From the NCBI GenBank assembly GCA_013112555.1, contig JABFGK010000001.1, positions 868,001 to 932,000 on the forward strand: a stretch of 64,000 bases of DNA. Direction: 5' to 3'. The position numbers were made by a program, and so were the translations under genes. Each line of letters opens with the position of its first letter. Within the stretch, counting starts at the first letter, position 1. The DNA is from Planctomycetota bacterium. Its GTDB lineage: Bacteria; Planctomycetota; Phycisphaerae; Phycisphaerales; UBA5793. Below the pieces are notes generated by a model that did no database searches, was not told where the DNA came from, and was given only the letters and a program-made list of their open reading frames with translations. Of the stretch, positions 47,416 to 55,951 are shown one piece after another.

Positions 47416-47610
47416 AGGGGCACGCTGCCGCGTGCCCCTCTTCTTGCTGTCGTAGACCAGGTCAACGCCTCTTTGGGCGGCAGTCTTCGTAGGTCAGGTC
47501 AACGCCGCTTTGGGCGGAAGACCTGACAGATGCACTCCCAAGATCAACGGAACTAATACGGCCTGCGCGCATTCCTGCCGGCTCTTCGACCTCCTGTCGT
47601 CGGACTTGAG
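47416..47610 (+). repeat. Composite palindromic repeat module, copy 3
   Basis: This contains the AGGGGCACG hairpin (47416-47439), a decayed palindromic unit (47452-47482) and the intact 35-bp palindrome (47493-47527). A 128-bp stretch (47483-47610) is clearly homologous to 46041-46164. The whole order equals that of 45947-46164, in the same orientation, so the two modules are direct repeats about 1.45 kb apart around zinc-ribbon gene C. Confidence 0.8.
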
Positions 47611-47625
47611 CCGGCCTACTACTAA

Positions 47626-50600
47626 TCACTCATCTTCATCATCATCTTCATCATCATCTTCATCATCCCCCTCATCACAACACTCCCCTTCACAGTCCTC
47701 GCCACATTCCTTTAACCCGGACCCCAGCGTCCGCAGCAGAAACTCCTCATACTTCCGATACCGGTTCACGGCCTTCACATCGCCGCCCATGCCATGCCCG
47801 CCGGTCGGATCGAGGAACAACTCAACCAGCGTCTCCTTGCCGGCCTTGAGCAACTCCCGATACATCCGCACCGTGTCCTGATACAGCACGTTGCTGTCTT
47901 CCATGCCGTGCATCAGCAGCAAACGGCCCTTCAGGTTCTTGGCCAGTGGCAACAATGAAAACTGCCCGAGGTCAGCATGACCCGTTCGGCTTGGGCCGAT
48001 AGTCCCGGTCGAGTACCACGAGTTATAATTCTCCCATTCAGTCGGCCCGGCCCCGGCCATCCCGCACGCAAACACATCCGGCTCGGTGTACATGCACATC
48101 TGCGTCTGGAACCCGCCGAAACTCCACCCGTGCAAGCCGACCCGTTTCTCATCCACGCCCATGTTCTCAACAAACCACTTCGCCCCATCCACGAGGTCCT
48201 CAACCTGCGGCTTGCCGACCTGCTCATAGTTCGACTTCTCGAACAGACCGCCGTACCCCGATGCCCCGCGCGGGTCGATCGTGCACGTCACAAACCCATG
48301 CACCTTGGCCATGTAATACGCAAAGAGATAACTCGAACCTGAGAAACTCCCGCGCGTCGCCATCTTGCTCGTACCAAGCGGCCCGCCGTACACATAGATC
48401 AGCAACGGGCGCTGGTCATCCGCCGTCCACCCGTCCGGCTTGAACATGTGGCCATAGATCGTCTGGCCGTGCCGATTCTTATATGTGAAATACTCCGGCA
48501 CCGGCTCGGTCAACTTGTGAGCCTCCTCCGGATGCGAGTCCGTGAGATCCGTCTCCGTGCCGCCCGCGATATCGATCACGACCAACTCTCGCGGCTTGCC
48601 GAAGTCCGTGAAGTTGGCCAATGCACACGTCGCCTGGTCATTCACGGCCACACTGCTGTAACTACCATCCATCGTGGACAGCCTGGTCATCTCACCGGAT
48701 TCGAGATCGATCCGATACACATCAATCTGCGTCGGGTCTTCCTTCGTGGCCGTCGCATAGACAGCCGTATGATCCTCGGTGATATCAAACGGGTACACCT
48801 CGAACCGGCCTCGTGTTAACTGGTCGAGTTGTTCGTACATCGGGTCGAGGATGTGCAGGTGCCGAAACCCGCTCAGTTCCGTAATGAACACGAGCCGTCG
48901 GCTGTCTGCCAGATACTGCGGCCGGATCATGCCCGGCGTGTTCGGCCCGCCGTTGTGCAACAGCCGATAGATCACCGCAGCATCGGTGATCTCATACTCA
49001 GGCTGTTCGTCCTCGTCCTGGTCCGCATCCTCGTCCTTCTGGTCATCTGTTGCGCCGAGTTCCAGACGATCCGAATCGTCGTTATCATCAGCAGTGGATT
49101 CATCTTCGCCCGCTTCGGTCTTCGGATCCTCCTTCAGCGTGAACTGTGATTCGAGAATGTCAACGTGGCCGCTGGATTGGGCAAAGACAGCCCACGACAC
49201 GCGGCTCGAGTCCGGCGACCATTCCGGCACGCGCATGATGTCCCTCGGCCCGGTCTGCTTGTGCTCGTAGACCTTCTTGAGGTTGCCCTCTTCGGTCATG
49301 TGGCCGGCCAGATCATACAGATACACATAAGTGAAGTAGTCCGGGAACGGGTCATCGGACATGTGTCGCGTCACCTGCCGGACCTGCGCAAAGCGCGAAC
49401 GGTAGTTAACAATGTTAACCAGTTGCCCGCGACCCCAGTAACTCTCACCCTTGTCAGCGAGAAACACGAGTCGCGTCCCATCCGGGCTGATCCGGTATCC
49501 CGACATTGATTCGCCTCCCGGCAAGTCCGGGTCGATCTGTTCCAGCAGACTGCTGCCGAACTTCACGCGAATCAGCGCGCCGTCATTCATGTAGGTGTAG
49601 CCGGACCCATCAGGCAGGTACTGCACACCGGACTCACGGCTGCGCGTCCGTGTCAGGCGTTCAATCGCGCCGTCCTCAACGTCAAAGCGGTACAGGTCGC
49701 TGCCGGAGGTGAAGATCATCTCGTTCGATTCCGGTGCCCATGTGTAGGTGCTCACGCCGTGATACCGCGGAGCCCGTTCATCGTCGGCATCGTCTTCGCC
49801 AACCGTATCTTCCAGTTTCACATCACTGTGGTCGTCTTCCTCGTCACCTTCTTCGTTGTCCTCATCATCGGCGTCTTCATCGGCCTCGTCATCTGTATCA
49901 TCATCAGCAGCCTCGGTGGTGCCGTGAGCGCCTTCGAGAATGACGGTGCGCTTGGCCGTCATTTCCAGATCCAGATTCACGCCCTCCAGTTTGATCCGCC
50001 CGGTCATGGAGTCGTCGTCGCCAAGTTCGACGCGCATGGACGCGTGCAACTCGGAGTCAATGACAGCCATCTCGCACTCGAGGACACCGGTCTCTTCGAT
50101 GAGCACGCCGTTGGTGATAACGGCCTTGTTCCACGAGGTCTTGACCATGCCGGTCACCACCCCATCCTCGTGCAGCATCAACGCCAGATGAATCGTCACA
50201 CCCTCCGGCGGCAGCCCCGATCCTTCCTCACCTTTGAGCGTTCCTTCCCAGTCACCGGACAGCGCATCGGCTGCAACCTCATCTGACGATTCACCATCAT
50301 CGTCCTTTGACGTGCCCTCACCTCGCTGGCGCTTCTTCGCTTTCTCAATCCGGTCTTCTTTGACCTTGCGGGCTGACTCCTGGAACTCAGCCATCACCGA
50401 CACCATCGTCAGCCGACGCGTCTCGCCGGTCTCGCTGTCGTACAGCCACAGGTCATTGCCATGACGTCGCTCGATGTACGGCCGGTAGAGGTATGCTGCA
50501 TATCGCCCGTCGGACGAGAACTGGATGTTGTACGCCGACGGCCCGAAGACGCTTTTCTCCGGGAACAGCCGTTCGAGCGTCAACTCCTCATCGTCCTTCT

Positions 50601-50796
50601 CAGCCTGCTTGTCGTCAGCAGCCTCCTCCTCGTCGTCGTCATCGTCCAGTCTCACGGACGACAAAACGATCGGATCAAGAGGAATACGCCCGGCCGAGGT
50701 CACTCCTGCCGGCTGGCTTCCCTGGAGCTCGGTTGGAACACATGACATGGCAACGATCGCCATGATGACAGCGATACCCAGCAGTGAACGATGCAC
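47626..50796 (-). CDS. S9-family prolyl oligopeptidase-like peptidase with acidic insert and tail
   Basis: An exported serine peptidase of 1,056 residues, long for S9 (usually 650-800). The N-terminus MHRSLLGIAVIMAIVAMSC may be a lipoprotein signal (AMSC). Blocks of Asp/Glu-rich sequence stand near residues 50-70, and a long acidic insert (about 150-330) interrupts the propeller domain. Propeller strands such as VSTYTWAPESNEMIFTSGSDLYRFD follow. The C-terminal alpha/beta-hydrolase domain carries the catalytic Ser in GLHGWSFGGFQ, Asp in HGMEDSNV and His in GGHGMGG. The last 30 residues are CxxxC-containing and almost purely Asp/Glu. GTG at 50796 is chosen because AAGGAGG lies 6 bases upstream. 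Acid-rich regions may bind calcium or keep the protein soluble; this is inference. Confidence 0.9.
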   Translation of the reverse strand: MHRSLLGIAVIMAIVAMSCVPTELQGSQPAGVTSAGRIPLDPIVLSSVRLDDDDDEEEAADDKQAEKDDEELTLERLFPEKSVFGPSAYNIQFSSDGRYAAYLYRPYIERRHGNDLWLYDSETGETRRLTMVSVMAEFQESARKVKEDRIEKAKKRQRGEGTSKDDDGESSDEVAADALSGDWEGTLKGEEGSGLPPEGVTIHLALMLHEDGVVTGMVKTSWNKAVITNGVLIEETGVLECEMAVIDSELHASMRVELGDDDSMTGRIKLEGVNLDLEMTAKRTVILEGAHGTTEAADDDTDDEADEDADDEDNEEGDEEDDHSDVKLEDTVGEDDADDERAPRYHGVSTYTWAPESNEMIFTSGSDLYRFDVEDGAIERLTRTRSRESGVQYLPDGSGYTYMNDGALIRVKFGSSLLEQIDPDLPGGESMSGYRISPDGTRLVFLADKGESYWGRGQLVNIVNYRSRFAQVRQVTRHMSDDPFPDYFTYVYLYDLAGHMTEEGNLKKVYEHKQTGPRDIMRVPEWSPDSSRVSWAVFAQSSGHVDILESQFTLKEDPKTEAGEDESTADDNDDSDRLELGATDDQKDEDADQDEDEQPEYEITDAAVIYRLLHNGGPNTPGMIRPQYLADSRRLVFITELSGFRHLHILDPMYEQLDQLTRGRFEVYPFDITEDHTAVYATATKEDPTQIDVYRIDLESGEMTRLSTMDGSYSSVAVNDQATCALANFTDFGKPRELVVIDIAGGTETDLTDSHPEEAHKLTEPVPEYFTYKNRHGQTIYGHMFKPDGWTADDQRPLLIYVYGGPLGTSKMATRGSFSGSSYLFAYYMAKVHGFVTCTIDPRGASGYGGLFEKSNYEQVGKPQVEDLVDGAKWFVENMGVDEKRVGLHGWSFGGFQTQMCMYTEPDVFACGMAGAGPTEWENYNSWYSTGTIGPSRTGHADLGQFSLLPLAKNLKGRLLLMHGMEDSNVLYQDTVRMYRELLKAGKETLVELFLDPTGGHGMGGDVKAVNRYRKYEEFLLRTLGSGLKECGEDCEGECCDEGDDEDDDEDDDEDE

Positions 50797-50802
50797 AATC
50801 GG

Positions 50803-50809
50803 CCTCCTT
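50803..50809 (-). promoter_or_regulatory. Ribosome binding site AAGGAGG deciding a GTG start
   Basis: AAGGAGG on the minus strand lies 6 bases before GTG at 50796. It overrides a longer in-frame possibility at 50868 that has no such site and would bury the signal peptide. Confidence 0.7.
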
Positions 50810-50957
50810 CTCGTCCTCGCAATACACGTGCTGCGCGCGCAAGCACAGGTGTACGGCGGATTGTACAAATCGGACCGTCCGGCGTTTCGACCAACAGCCT
50901 CTTTCGAAACCGGTCTGTCAGAATGACAACTTTCGAGTTATCGGATGTGCAATGGGC

Positions 50958-51323
50958 CTATTCGGCTGCAGGCCGCTCGATCCACGTGCGAAAACACGGG
51001 GTGCAGAGGAAGATCGTCTCTGCTCGATACACCTGGTCCATCAACTCCTGCTCACTCAGATTGGCCGACTGTTCAATCAGCCGCTGCATCTCCGAGGCCA
51101 AATGCTCGACATCGGCCAGATCCTCAGCGCTGATCGATGGCGGCCAGGGATCGGCAATCCCCTCAATCCGCACAAGATAGAAATCCCCACTGCCCGGCGT
51201 CAGATGCTTGCCGCAGCGCAGGCAAAACAGCGGGGCGTCTGACGACGACAACTCGACAGCCTCATCGTTCTGTGTCGCATCATCTTCTTTTTCAAACCTG
51301 TTCGGCCGCTCATTGCTGACCAT
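50958..51323 (-). CDS. Hypothetical protein with two CxxC pairs
   Basis: A 121-residue soluble protein not recognised. CLRCGKHL (about residue 34) and CTPCFRTW (about residue 107) form two CxxC pairs that could share one zinc ion. Between them is an acidic, helical stretch (ISAEDLADVEHLASEMQRLIEQ). The N-terminal 30 residues are acidic and polar. It starts 42 bases after the stop of purE on the same strand, so co-transcription is likely. No function is assigned. Confidence 0.65.
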   Translation of the reverse strand: MVSNERPNRFEKEDDATQNDEAVELSSSDAPLFCLRCGKHLTPGSGDFYLVRIEGIADPWPPSISAEDLADVEHLASEMQRLIEQSANLSEQELMDQVYRAETIFLCTPCFRTWIERPAAE

Positions 51324-51365
51324 ATGCTGTATTACCTGCCTGTAAATCGATTCAAGCCGCTTGCC

Positions 51366-51872
51366 CTACGTGCCCGGCATCGGGGGGACATCAGAGGGCG
51401 TCTTTCGCTGATCGGCCCGGTATTGGGTCCATGTGGCCATCAGTGCCTCATCCGATAAGGCCAGAATCTGGACGGCGAGCAATCCTGCATTGATCGCGCC
51501 GGCCTTGCCGATCGCCAGCGTCCCCACCGGCACCCCCTTGGGCATCTGGGCAATCGACAGCAGCGAGTCGAGACCGCTGGTGGCATCGGTCATCATGGGA
51601 ACACCCAGCACCGGCACCGGCACCTTGCTGGCACACACACCCGGCAAATGCGCAGCCCCGCCGGCCCCGGCAATGACCACCTGCATCCCGCCGGCCAGCA
51701 TGGATGACAACCACTCAGTCAATCCCTCCGGATTCCGATGGGCCGACAGCACTTTCGCGTCATACGGCACGCCGAACTCGCCCAGAATCCGTGCTGCCTG
51801 CGACATGACCGGCCAGTCGCTGGCACTGCCCATGACGATGCCGACCGTTGGATTACCAGTTGCTGACATCAT
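51366..51872 (-). CDS. purE: N5-carboxyaminoimidazole ribonucleotide mutase
   Basis: A class I PurE of 168 residues that moves the carboxyl group of N5-CAIR to give CAIR in purine synthesis. The family pattern is VGIVMGSASDWPVM (phosphate-binding GSxSD), KVLSAHRNPEGL with the catalytic His, and AGAGGAAHLPGV and VPVGTLAIGKAGAINAGLLA. AGGAGA stands 7 bases before ATG 51872. The partner purK is not adjacent. Class II PurE (direct carboxylation) is not excluded by eye, but the SAHR motif fits class I. Confidence 0.95.
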   Translation of the reverse strand: MMSATGNPTVGIVMGSASDWPVMSQAARILGEFGVPYDAKVLSAHRNPEGLTEWLSSMLAGGMQVVIAGAGGAAHLPGVCASKVPVPVLGVPMMTDATSGLDSLLSIAQMPKGVPVGTLAIGKAGAINAGLLAVQILALSDEALMATWTQYRADQRKTPSDVPPMPGT

Positions 51873-51926
51873 GCAGTGGTCTCCTGTCGTATCTGAAATC
51901 AGGTGAACGGCAGGATTATAGATGCC

Positions 51927-52468
51927 TCAGGTTTGACCGCGACCCGAGCCGGAGCGAATCTCTTTCCCGTCAGCCATCGAGCAGGTTGTCCCACACTCAG
52001 AACACACGCCGCTGGTGTTTCCCGTCATGTCATACCCACACGATTCGCACTGCCATCGCATGCGCCGGCGCCAGATCCGCCAATCATCACGCCAGGGCAG
52101 CACAGAAGGGAGTGCACACAGTAGCAGCGGGCACCAGTAAGGTATGGCCACATGCCATCATCTGAGTAGTCCTCAAACAACCAGAGTACGCCGAGTCGTG
52201 CAGAGCGCTTGATCTCGAATCTGCCCGGCCAGATGCCTTCGGAATCGACCTGGCCGAACCGGACGATACCGCTCGTCACGACCACCCACGCCTGAAGGCC
52301 ATCCTTGTTGGGTTCACTCTCCCAATGTGTGATCACAAACACACTCTGCACATACACGATCAGCACGACTACTGTCAGCGCTGTGCTTGACCACTTCACG
52401 AAAGGTCGCACGCGCCTGCGACTGCGTGAGACCATGCCGGCCGAGGAGACTGATGCTGCTTGCGGCAC
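51927..52468 (-). pseudogene. Zinc-ribbon membrane protein D, frame broken near 52150
   Basis: The first part (GTG at 52468, with AAGGGG 7 bases upstream) encodes a basic leader and a membrane segment (STALTVVVLIVYVQSVFVI). A polar domain ending near FEDYSDDGMW follows. The second part is in another frame and supplies VAIPYWCPLLLCALPSVLP, a membrane segment, and the ribbon CESCGYDMTGNTSGVCSECG. One missing base near 52150 explains the split and would restore the layout of protein C (46700-47311). The GTG lies 4 bases after the stop of the 70-residue gene upstream, suggesting a pair. It may be a true pseudogene or a sequence indel. Confidence 0.65.
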
Positions 52469-52472
52469 CTGA

Positions 52473-52685
52473 TTACCCCTTGCTCGGTTTCACCTTCCAC
52501 ACCAGCGCTCTGCCTTCCCCCTTCACACGCTCAAGCCCGATCTCGACTTCCAGCTGTGCAACCCACGACGGGCATGGCCGGTCATAAGGCAGATCGCAGC
52601 GATCCCTCAATTCTATCCACGTCAGGCCGTTGCGATTACGGCCGAGGGCTGCCCGCACGATGTCTCGAAACTCGGTGTAGCGCAT
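52473..52685 (-). CDS. Small hypothetical protein, winged-helix-like
   Basis: A 70-residue basic protein, MRYTEFRDIVRAALGRNRNG onwards. Its helix-helix-strand rhythm (GLTWIELRDRCDLPYDRPCPSWVAQLEVEIGLERV, then GRALVWKVKPSKG) resembles a small winged-helix domain, but no family is recognised. GAGGA lies about 9 bases before the ATG, which supports expression. The gene just downstream starts 4 bases after its stop. Confidence 0.55.
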   Translation of the reverse strand: MRYTEFRDIVRAALGRNRNGLTWIELRDRCDLPYDRPCPSWVAQLEVEIGLERVKGEGRALVWKVKPSKG

Positions 52686-53004
52686 GGCTGGCTGTCCTCA
52701 GGCTGGGGATGTTGGCATGGCCCTTGGTGGCACAATCCGTGCTTGAATCGTACCCGCAGTCATGCTGCGTGGGGAAACGGGTTCGGGACTCGATTCGGCG
52801 GCAATCGACTCCCGACCCCGTTTCATGTCATGTACCGATAAACCCGAAATCGGCCCTCTAATTCCGGAAACCGGCATAACGAGAGCAGGAAAGCCGGATT
52901 AGTAGGTTTCCCTCCTTGCTTTTTACCCAATCATGGTGTAGTACTTGAGACACAGTCTCAATAAGACCGACTGCATATAGTTGTTCAATCGCTCGGGCTG
53001 CCAC

Positions 53005-53056
53005 GCACCAGCAGCACCAGCAGCACCAGCAGCACCAGCAGCACCAGCAGCAGCAG
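53005..53056 (+). repeat. Microsatellite (GCACCAGCA)5 upstream of feoA
   Basis: Five perfect 9-bp units, GCACCAGCA, are followed by two GCAGCA steps and end 4 bases before the GGGAG ribosome binding site of feoA. Changes in unit number would alter the feoA leader by multiples of 9. A short frame from TTG 52981 runs through it as (Ala-Pro-Ala)n and stops at 53073, overlapping the feoA ATG as ATGA. Confidence 0.85.
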
Positions 53057-53069
53057 GGAGCATGACCAG

Positions 53070-53452
53070 ATGATCAGTGACTCGGCATCATCGCAGACCC
53101 CAGAGCCACAGCCGGCTTCCCAGGGCAAGGCCGACGAAAACTGCGCGTCTGTCAACTGTCCGACCTCCGTGCCGGCGAATGCGCTCACATGCAGTATGCC
53201 GATCTCCAGTGCGATGAGTGCGATCTGCTTCATGCCCTGGGAATGACCGACCGATGCAAACTCAGTGTCCGCAAGACAGGCAACCCCTGTATCGTCCAGG
53301 TCGGGGCAACCCGAATCGGTTTGGCCCAGTCGGTATCCAGCAAAATCACCGTGATCCCGGACGATGCCAATGGCACAGTGACGCGTGTAAGCCCTTCCCC
53401 GCAGCAACAGCAACAGCAGCAGCAACAGCAGCAGCCGGGTGATGAACAATAA
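53070..53452 (+). CDS. feoA: Ferrous iron transport protein FeoA, frame broken at an A-run; poly-Gln tail
   Basis: FeoA is a small SH3-like cytosolic protein needed for FeoB-mediated Fe(II) uptake. ATG at 53070 has GGGAG 9 bases upstream and opens a polar leader (MISDSASSQTPEPQPASQGK). The FeoA domain proper (KLRVCQLSDLRAGECAHMQY, then LLHALGMTDRCKLSVRKTGNPCIVQVGATRIGLA) lies in another frame with no start codon before 53189. One extra A in the AAAA run at 53137-53140 would join them as ADE-KLRVCQ. The C-terminus carries eleven consecutive glutamines (53402-53434). It overlaps feoB by 11 bases. Iron regulation is likely, but no Fur box was identified. Confidence 0.75.
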
Positions 53453-55583
53453 AGCAGCGACGACAACTCCCGCGACCACATTGAACAACAAGGCCGGCCG
53501 ATCTGACTCGGCGGCTGTCTCTGCGTCGTCTGCTCCCGGTCGGCCACAGCCCCATCACCCGGCCACCAACCTCCGCCTCGCACTGTTGGGAAACCCCAAC
53601 ACCGGCAAGACCACGCTGTTTAACAGACTCTGCGGCCTGCGTGCCAAGACGGCCAACTTCCCCGGCTCGACCGTCGACGCCCGTGTCGGCCGCTGTACGC
53701 TGCACGTCGCCTCTCAGCACGACCCGACCGCCACCGAGCCCCAGCCCATCGAACTGATCGACCTGCCCGGTCTCTACCGTCTCGGCCTTAACCTCCCGGA
53801 ATCGAAACTCTGCCGCGATGTCCTCGACGGCACCGACACAACCGGACCGGTTCCTGATGCAGCCATCGTCGTTGCCGATGCCTCAAACCTGGCACGCAAC
53901 CTCTGTCTGGTTGCCGAACTCCTGGCCCGTGGATTCCCGGTCATTCTGGCACTGAACATGATCGACATTGCCCGACGTCGCGGCCTGTCCATCGACACCG
54001 ATGCACTTGGCCGAAAACTCGGGTGTCGCGTCGTTCCCGTTGCAGCCCGTCAGGGCATCGGGTTGGACGAACTCAGAGCGGCTATGGCCCGCATGGTCGA
54101 TCGGTGTATCCGGAACATGCCGGCCGACCACGTGACCGTTTCCGATGCGGCAGTCCTGCCGGATGTCAGTGACACGAGCGCGATCGCAGAGTGGGCCGAT
54201 GAGATCGTGCGAACCAGTGTCGGCGGGCCGGCTGCAGTCGGGGAGGCATCCGACTCGATCATCGACCGACTCGATGCTGCCTTTACCCACCCGATCGTCG
54301 GCGTTCTCGTCTTTGCAGCCGTCATGACCGGCCTCTTCTGGACCATCTTCAGCCTCGCGCAACTGCCCATGTCGCTGATTGAGATCTCCTTCGAGTATCT
54401 CGGCGGCTTCCTCGGAACCGTCCTGCCACCGGGCATGGTGCACGATCTGCTTGTTGACGGCGTCATCGGAGGCGTCGCCGGCACGGTCGTCTTTCTCCCA
54501 CAGATCTGCCTGCTGTTCTTCCTGATCAGCCTGCTCGAAGATACCGGCTATCTGGCCCGCGCTGCGTTTGTGATGGACCGGCTCATGTGCCGCTTCGGCC
54601 TCCCCGGCCAGGCGTTTGTGCCCATGCTGTCCTCCCATGCCTGTGCCATCCCCGGCATCATGTCAGCCAAGCTCATCCCAGACCCACAGGATCGACTCGC
54701 CACCATCCTCGTCTCCCCGTTTATGAGTTGCTCCGCCCGGTTGCCCGTGTACGTTTTGCTGATCGGTCTCCTGTTCAGAGACAATGCAGCCCTCGGCGGC
54801 CTCGCATTCTTCGGGTGCTACGGCCTCGGTGCTCTGGCAGCGTTCGGCACTGCCTTCGTAGCCCGGCGGTCCATCCTCCGCGGCAAGTCGCGCCCAATGG
54901 TTCTCGAACTGCCGACCTACAAGTGGCCGTCGCTGCTCAGCGCTCTGCTGACCACCTGGGATCAAGGGATCGACTTCCTCAAGAAAGCCGGCACCATCAT
55001 CGTGGCCCTGTGCATCGTGCTGTGGTGGCTCAGTGCCTACCCGAAGGTCGATCCACCTCAGCCTGCCCTTGATATGCTCGCCCAGGCACAACTCGTCGAA
55101 TCTGCCGATGCGGCCGAAGCCGAGCAACTTCGTACCGAGGCTGCGGCCATAACCGCTCGACATGAGCAGGCATCGAGTTTTGCCGGCCGAATGGGTCGCG
55201 TCGTCCAGCCGGTCTTCGAACCGCTCGGGTATGACTGGCAACTGACCGTTGGCGTTGTGGCCAGTTTCGCAGCCCGTGAGGTCTTTGTTTCCACCATGGC
55301 CGTCCTCACCAGCGGCTCCGATGATGTCGAGGATGAAGGAATCCTCAACCAGATCTATCAGGCCCAGCGCGATGACGGCTCGCCCGTGATCACCAAGTCC
55401 ACGGCCGCGAGTCTGCTCGTGTTCTATGTCCTGGCCATGCAGTGCCTGCCGACACTGGCCGTCACACGCCGCGAGACCGGGAGTTGGAAGTGGGCGGCCC
55501 TCCAGTTCGGCTATATGTCCTCGCTCGCCTGGGTGGCCTCACTGGTGACGTATCAGGGCCTCCGATGGATGGGGGTGCCATAG
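53442..55583 (+). CDS. feoB: Ferrous iron transporter FeoB
   Basis: A 713-residue GTPase-membrane protein that imports Fe(II). The N-terminal G domain has GNPNTGKTTLFN, NFPGSTVDARVG, DLPGLYRLG and NMID. The membrane domain follows with two Gate regions (ISLLEDTGYLARAAFVMDRLMCRFGLPGQAFVPMLSSHACAIPGIM) and about nine helices. The usual cysteine of the first Gate is replaced by the SSHACAIPGIM form. A cytosolic loop of about 60 residues lies between helices near residue 540-610. The start overlaps the end of feoA; ATG 53442 is preferred to GTG 53439. A small membrane protein gene follows after 2 bases, so feoA-feoB-small gene form one operon. Confidence 0.95.
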   Translation: MNNKAATTTPATTLNNKAGRSDSAAVSASSAPGRPQPHHPATNLRLALLGNPNTGKTTLFNRLCGLRAKTANFPGSTVDARVGRCTLHVASQHDPTATEPQPIELIDLPGLYRLGLNLPESKLCRDVLDGTDTTGPVPDAAIVVADASNLARNLCLVAELLARGFPVILALNMIDIARRRGLSIDTDALGRKLGCRVVPVAARQGIGLDELRAAMARMVDRCIRNMPADHVTVSDAAVLPDVSDTSAIAEWADEIVRTSVGGPAAVGEASDSIIDRLDAAFTHPIVGVLVFAAVMTGLFWTIFSLAQLPMSLIEISFEYLGGFLGTVLPPGMVHDLLVDGVIGGVAGTVVFLPQICLLFFLISLLEDTGYLARAAFVMDRLMCRFGLPGQAFVPMLSSHACAIPGIMSAKLIPDPQDRLATILVSPFMSCSARLPVYVLLIGLLFRDNAALGGLAFFGCYGLGALAAFGTAFVARRSILRGKSRPMVLELPTYKWPSLLSALLTTWDQGIDFLKKAGTIIVALCIVLWWLSAYPKVDPPQPALDMLAQAQLVESADAAEAEQLRTEAAAITARHEQASSFAGRMGRVVQPVFEPLGYDWQLTVGVVASFAAREVFVSTMAVLTSGSDDVEDEGILNQIYQAQRDDGSPVITKSTAASLLVFYVLAMQCLPTLAVTRRETGSWKWAALQFGYMSSLAWVASLVTYQGLRWMGVP

Positions 55584-55585
55584 CC

Positions 55586-55840
55586 ATGCTTGACGGGCTT
55601 CCATTGGGTGATTGGCAGTTCTACACCGTCACTGCAATCGCATTGATTGCCGGCTGGTTTGTGGCCCGGCCGTATCTGCGCGCGCGGAAGCGACGCAAGC
55701 AGGCCCTGCTAAACGGGCAAGACCCGGCCGAAATAGATTATGGGTGCACCATGTGCAGCAGTGGGGGAGCCAAGCGAGCCGGCAAACCCGGCCCGAGGGT
55801 CGATCTGACCATGAATCGTGAAAACCTCAAGTCACACTGA
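55586..55840 (+). CDS. Small FeoB-associated membrane protein with CxxC
   Basis: An 84-residue protein. One membrane helix (YTVTAIALIAGWFVARPYL) is followed by a basic stretch (RARKRRK) and a short cytosolic tail with CTMCSSGG. Small single-helix Cys-containing proteins are often the last gene of feo operons (FeoB-associated Cys-rich membrane protein). This one has fewer cysteines than usual. It starts 2 bases after the feoB stop; an overlapping ATG at 55565 is an alternative. It may assist FeoB or bind iron; that is inferred from position. Confidence 0.75.
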   Translation: MLDGLPLGDWQFYTVTAIALIAGWFVARPYLRARKRRKQALLNGQDPAEIDYGCTMCSSGGAKRAGKPGPRVDLTMNRENLKSH

Positions 55841-55870
55841 TCGGCCAACCAGCTGGTCAGTACAACAGTG

Positions 55871-55951
55871 CCCGCCTGCCGAAAAAAAGGCGTCCCCGCG
55901 CAGAGTGCTGTGATAGACACGAGTTCTGCGCGGGGGCTAGGCGGGTTTCTG
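55871..55951 (+). terminator. Strong nested hairpin after the feo operon
   Basis: CCCCGCGCAGA (55894-55904) and TCTGCGCGGGG (55925-55935) form a perfect 11-bp stem, enclosed by CCCGCCT/AGGCGGG (55871-55877 and about 55940-55946) and followed by TTTCT. An A7 run lies between the left arms. It could end feo transcription. The T-tract is short, so a structured RNA element is the alternative. Confidence 0.55.

Noticed and set aside
52985..53491. Minus-strand open frame with long poly-Leu ends, looking like a membrane protein
   Set aside because: It is antisense to feoA; the leucine runs are simply the reverse of the CAG repeats.
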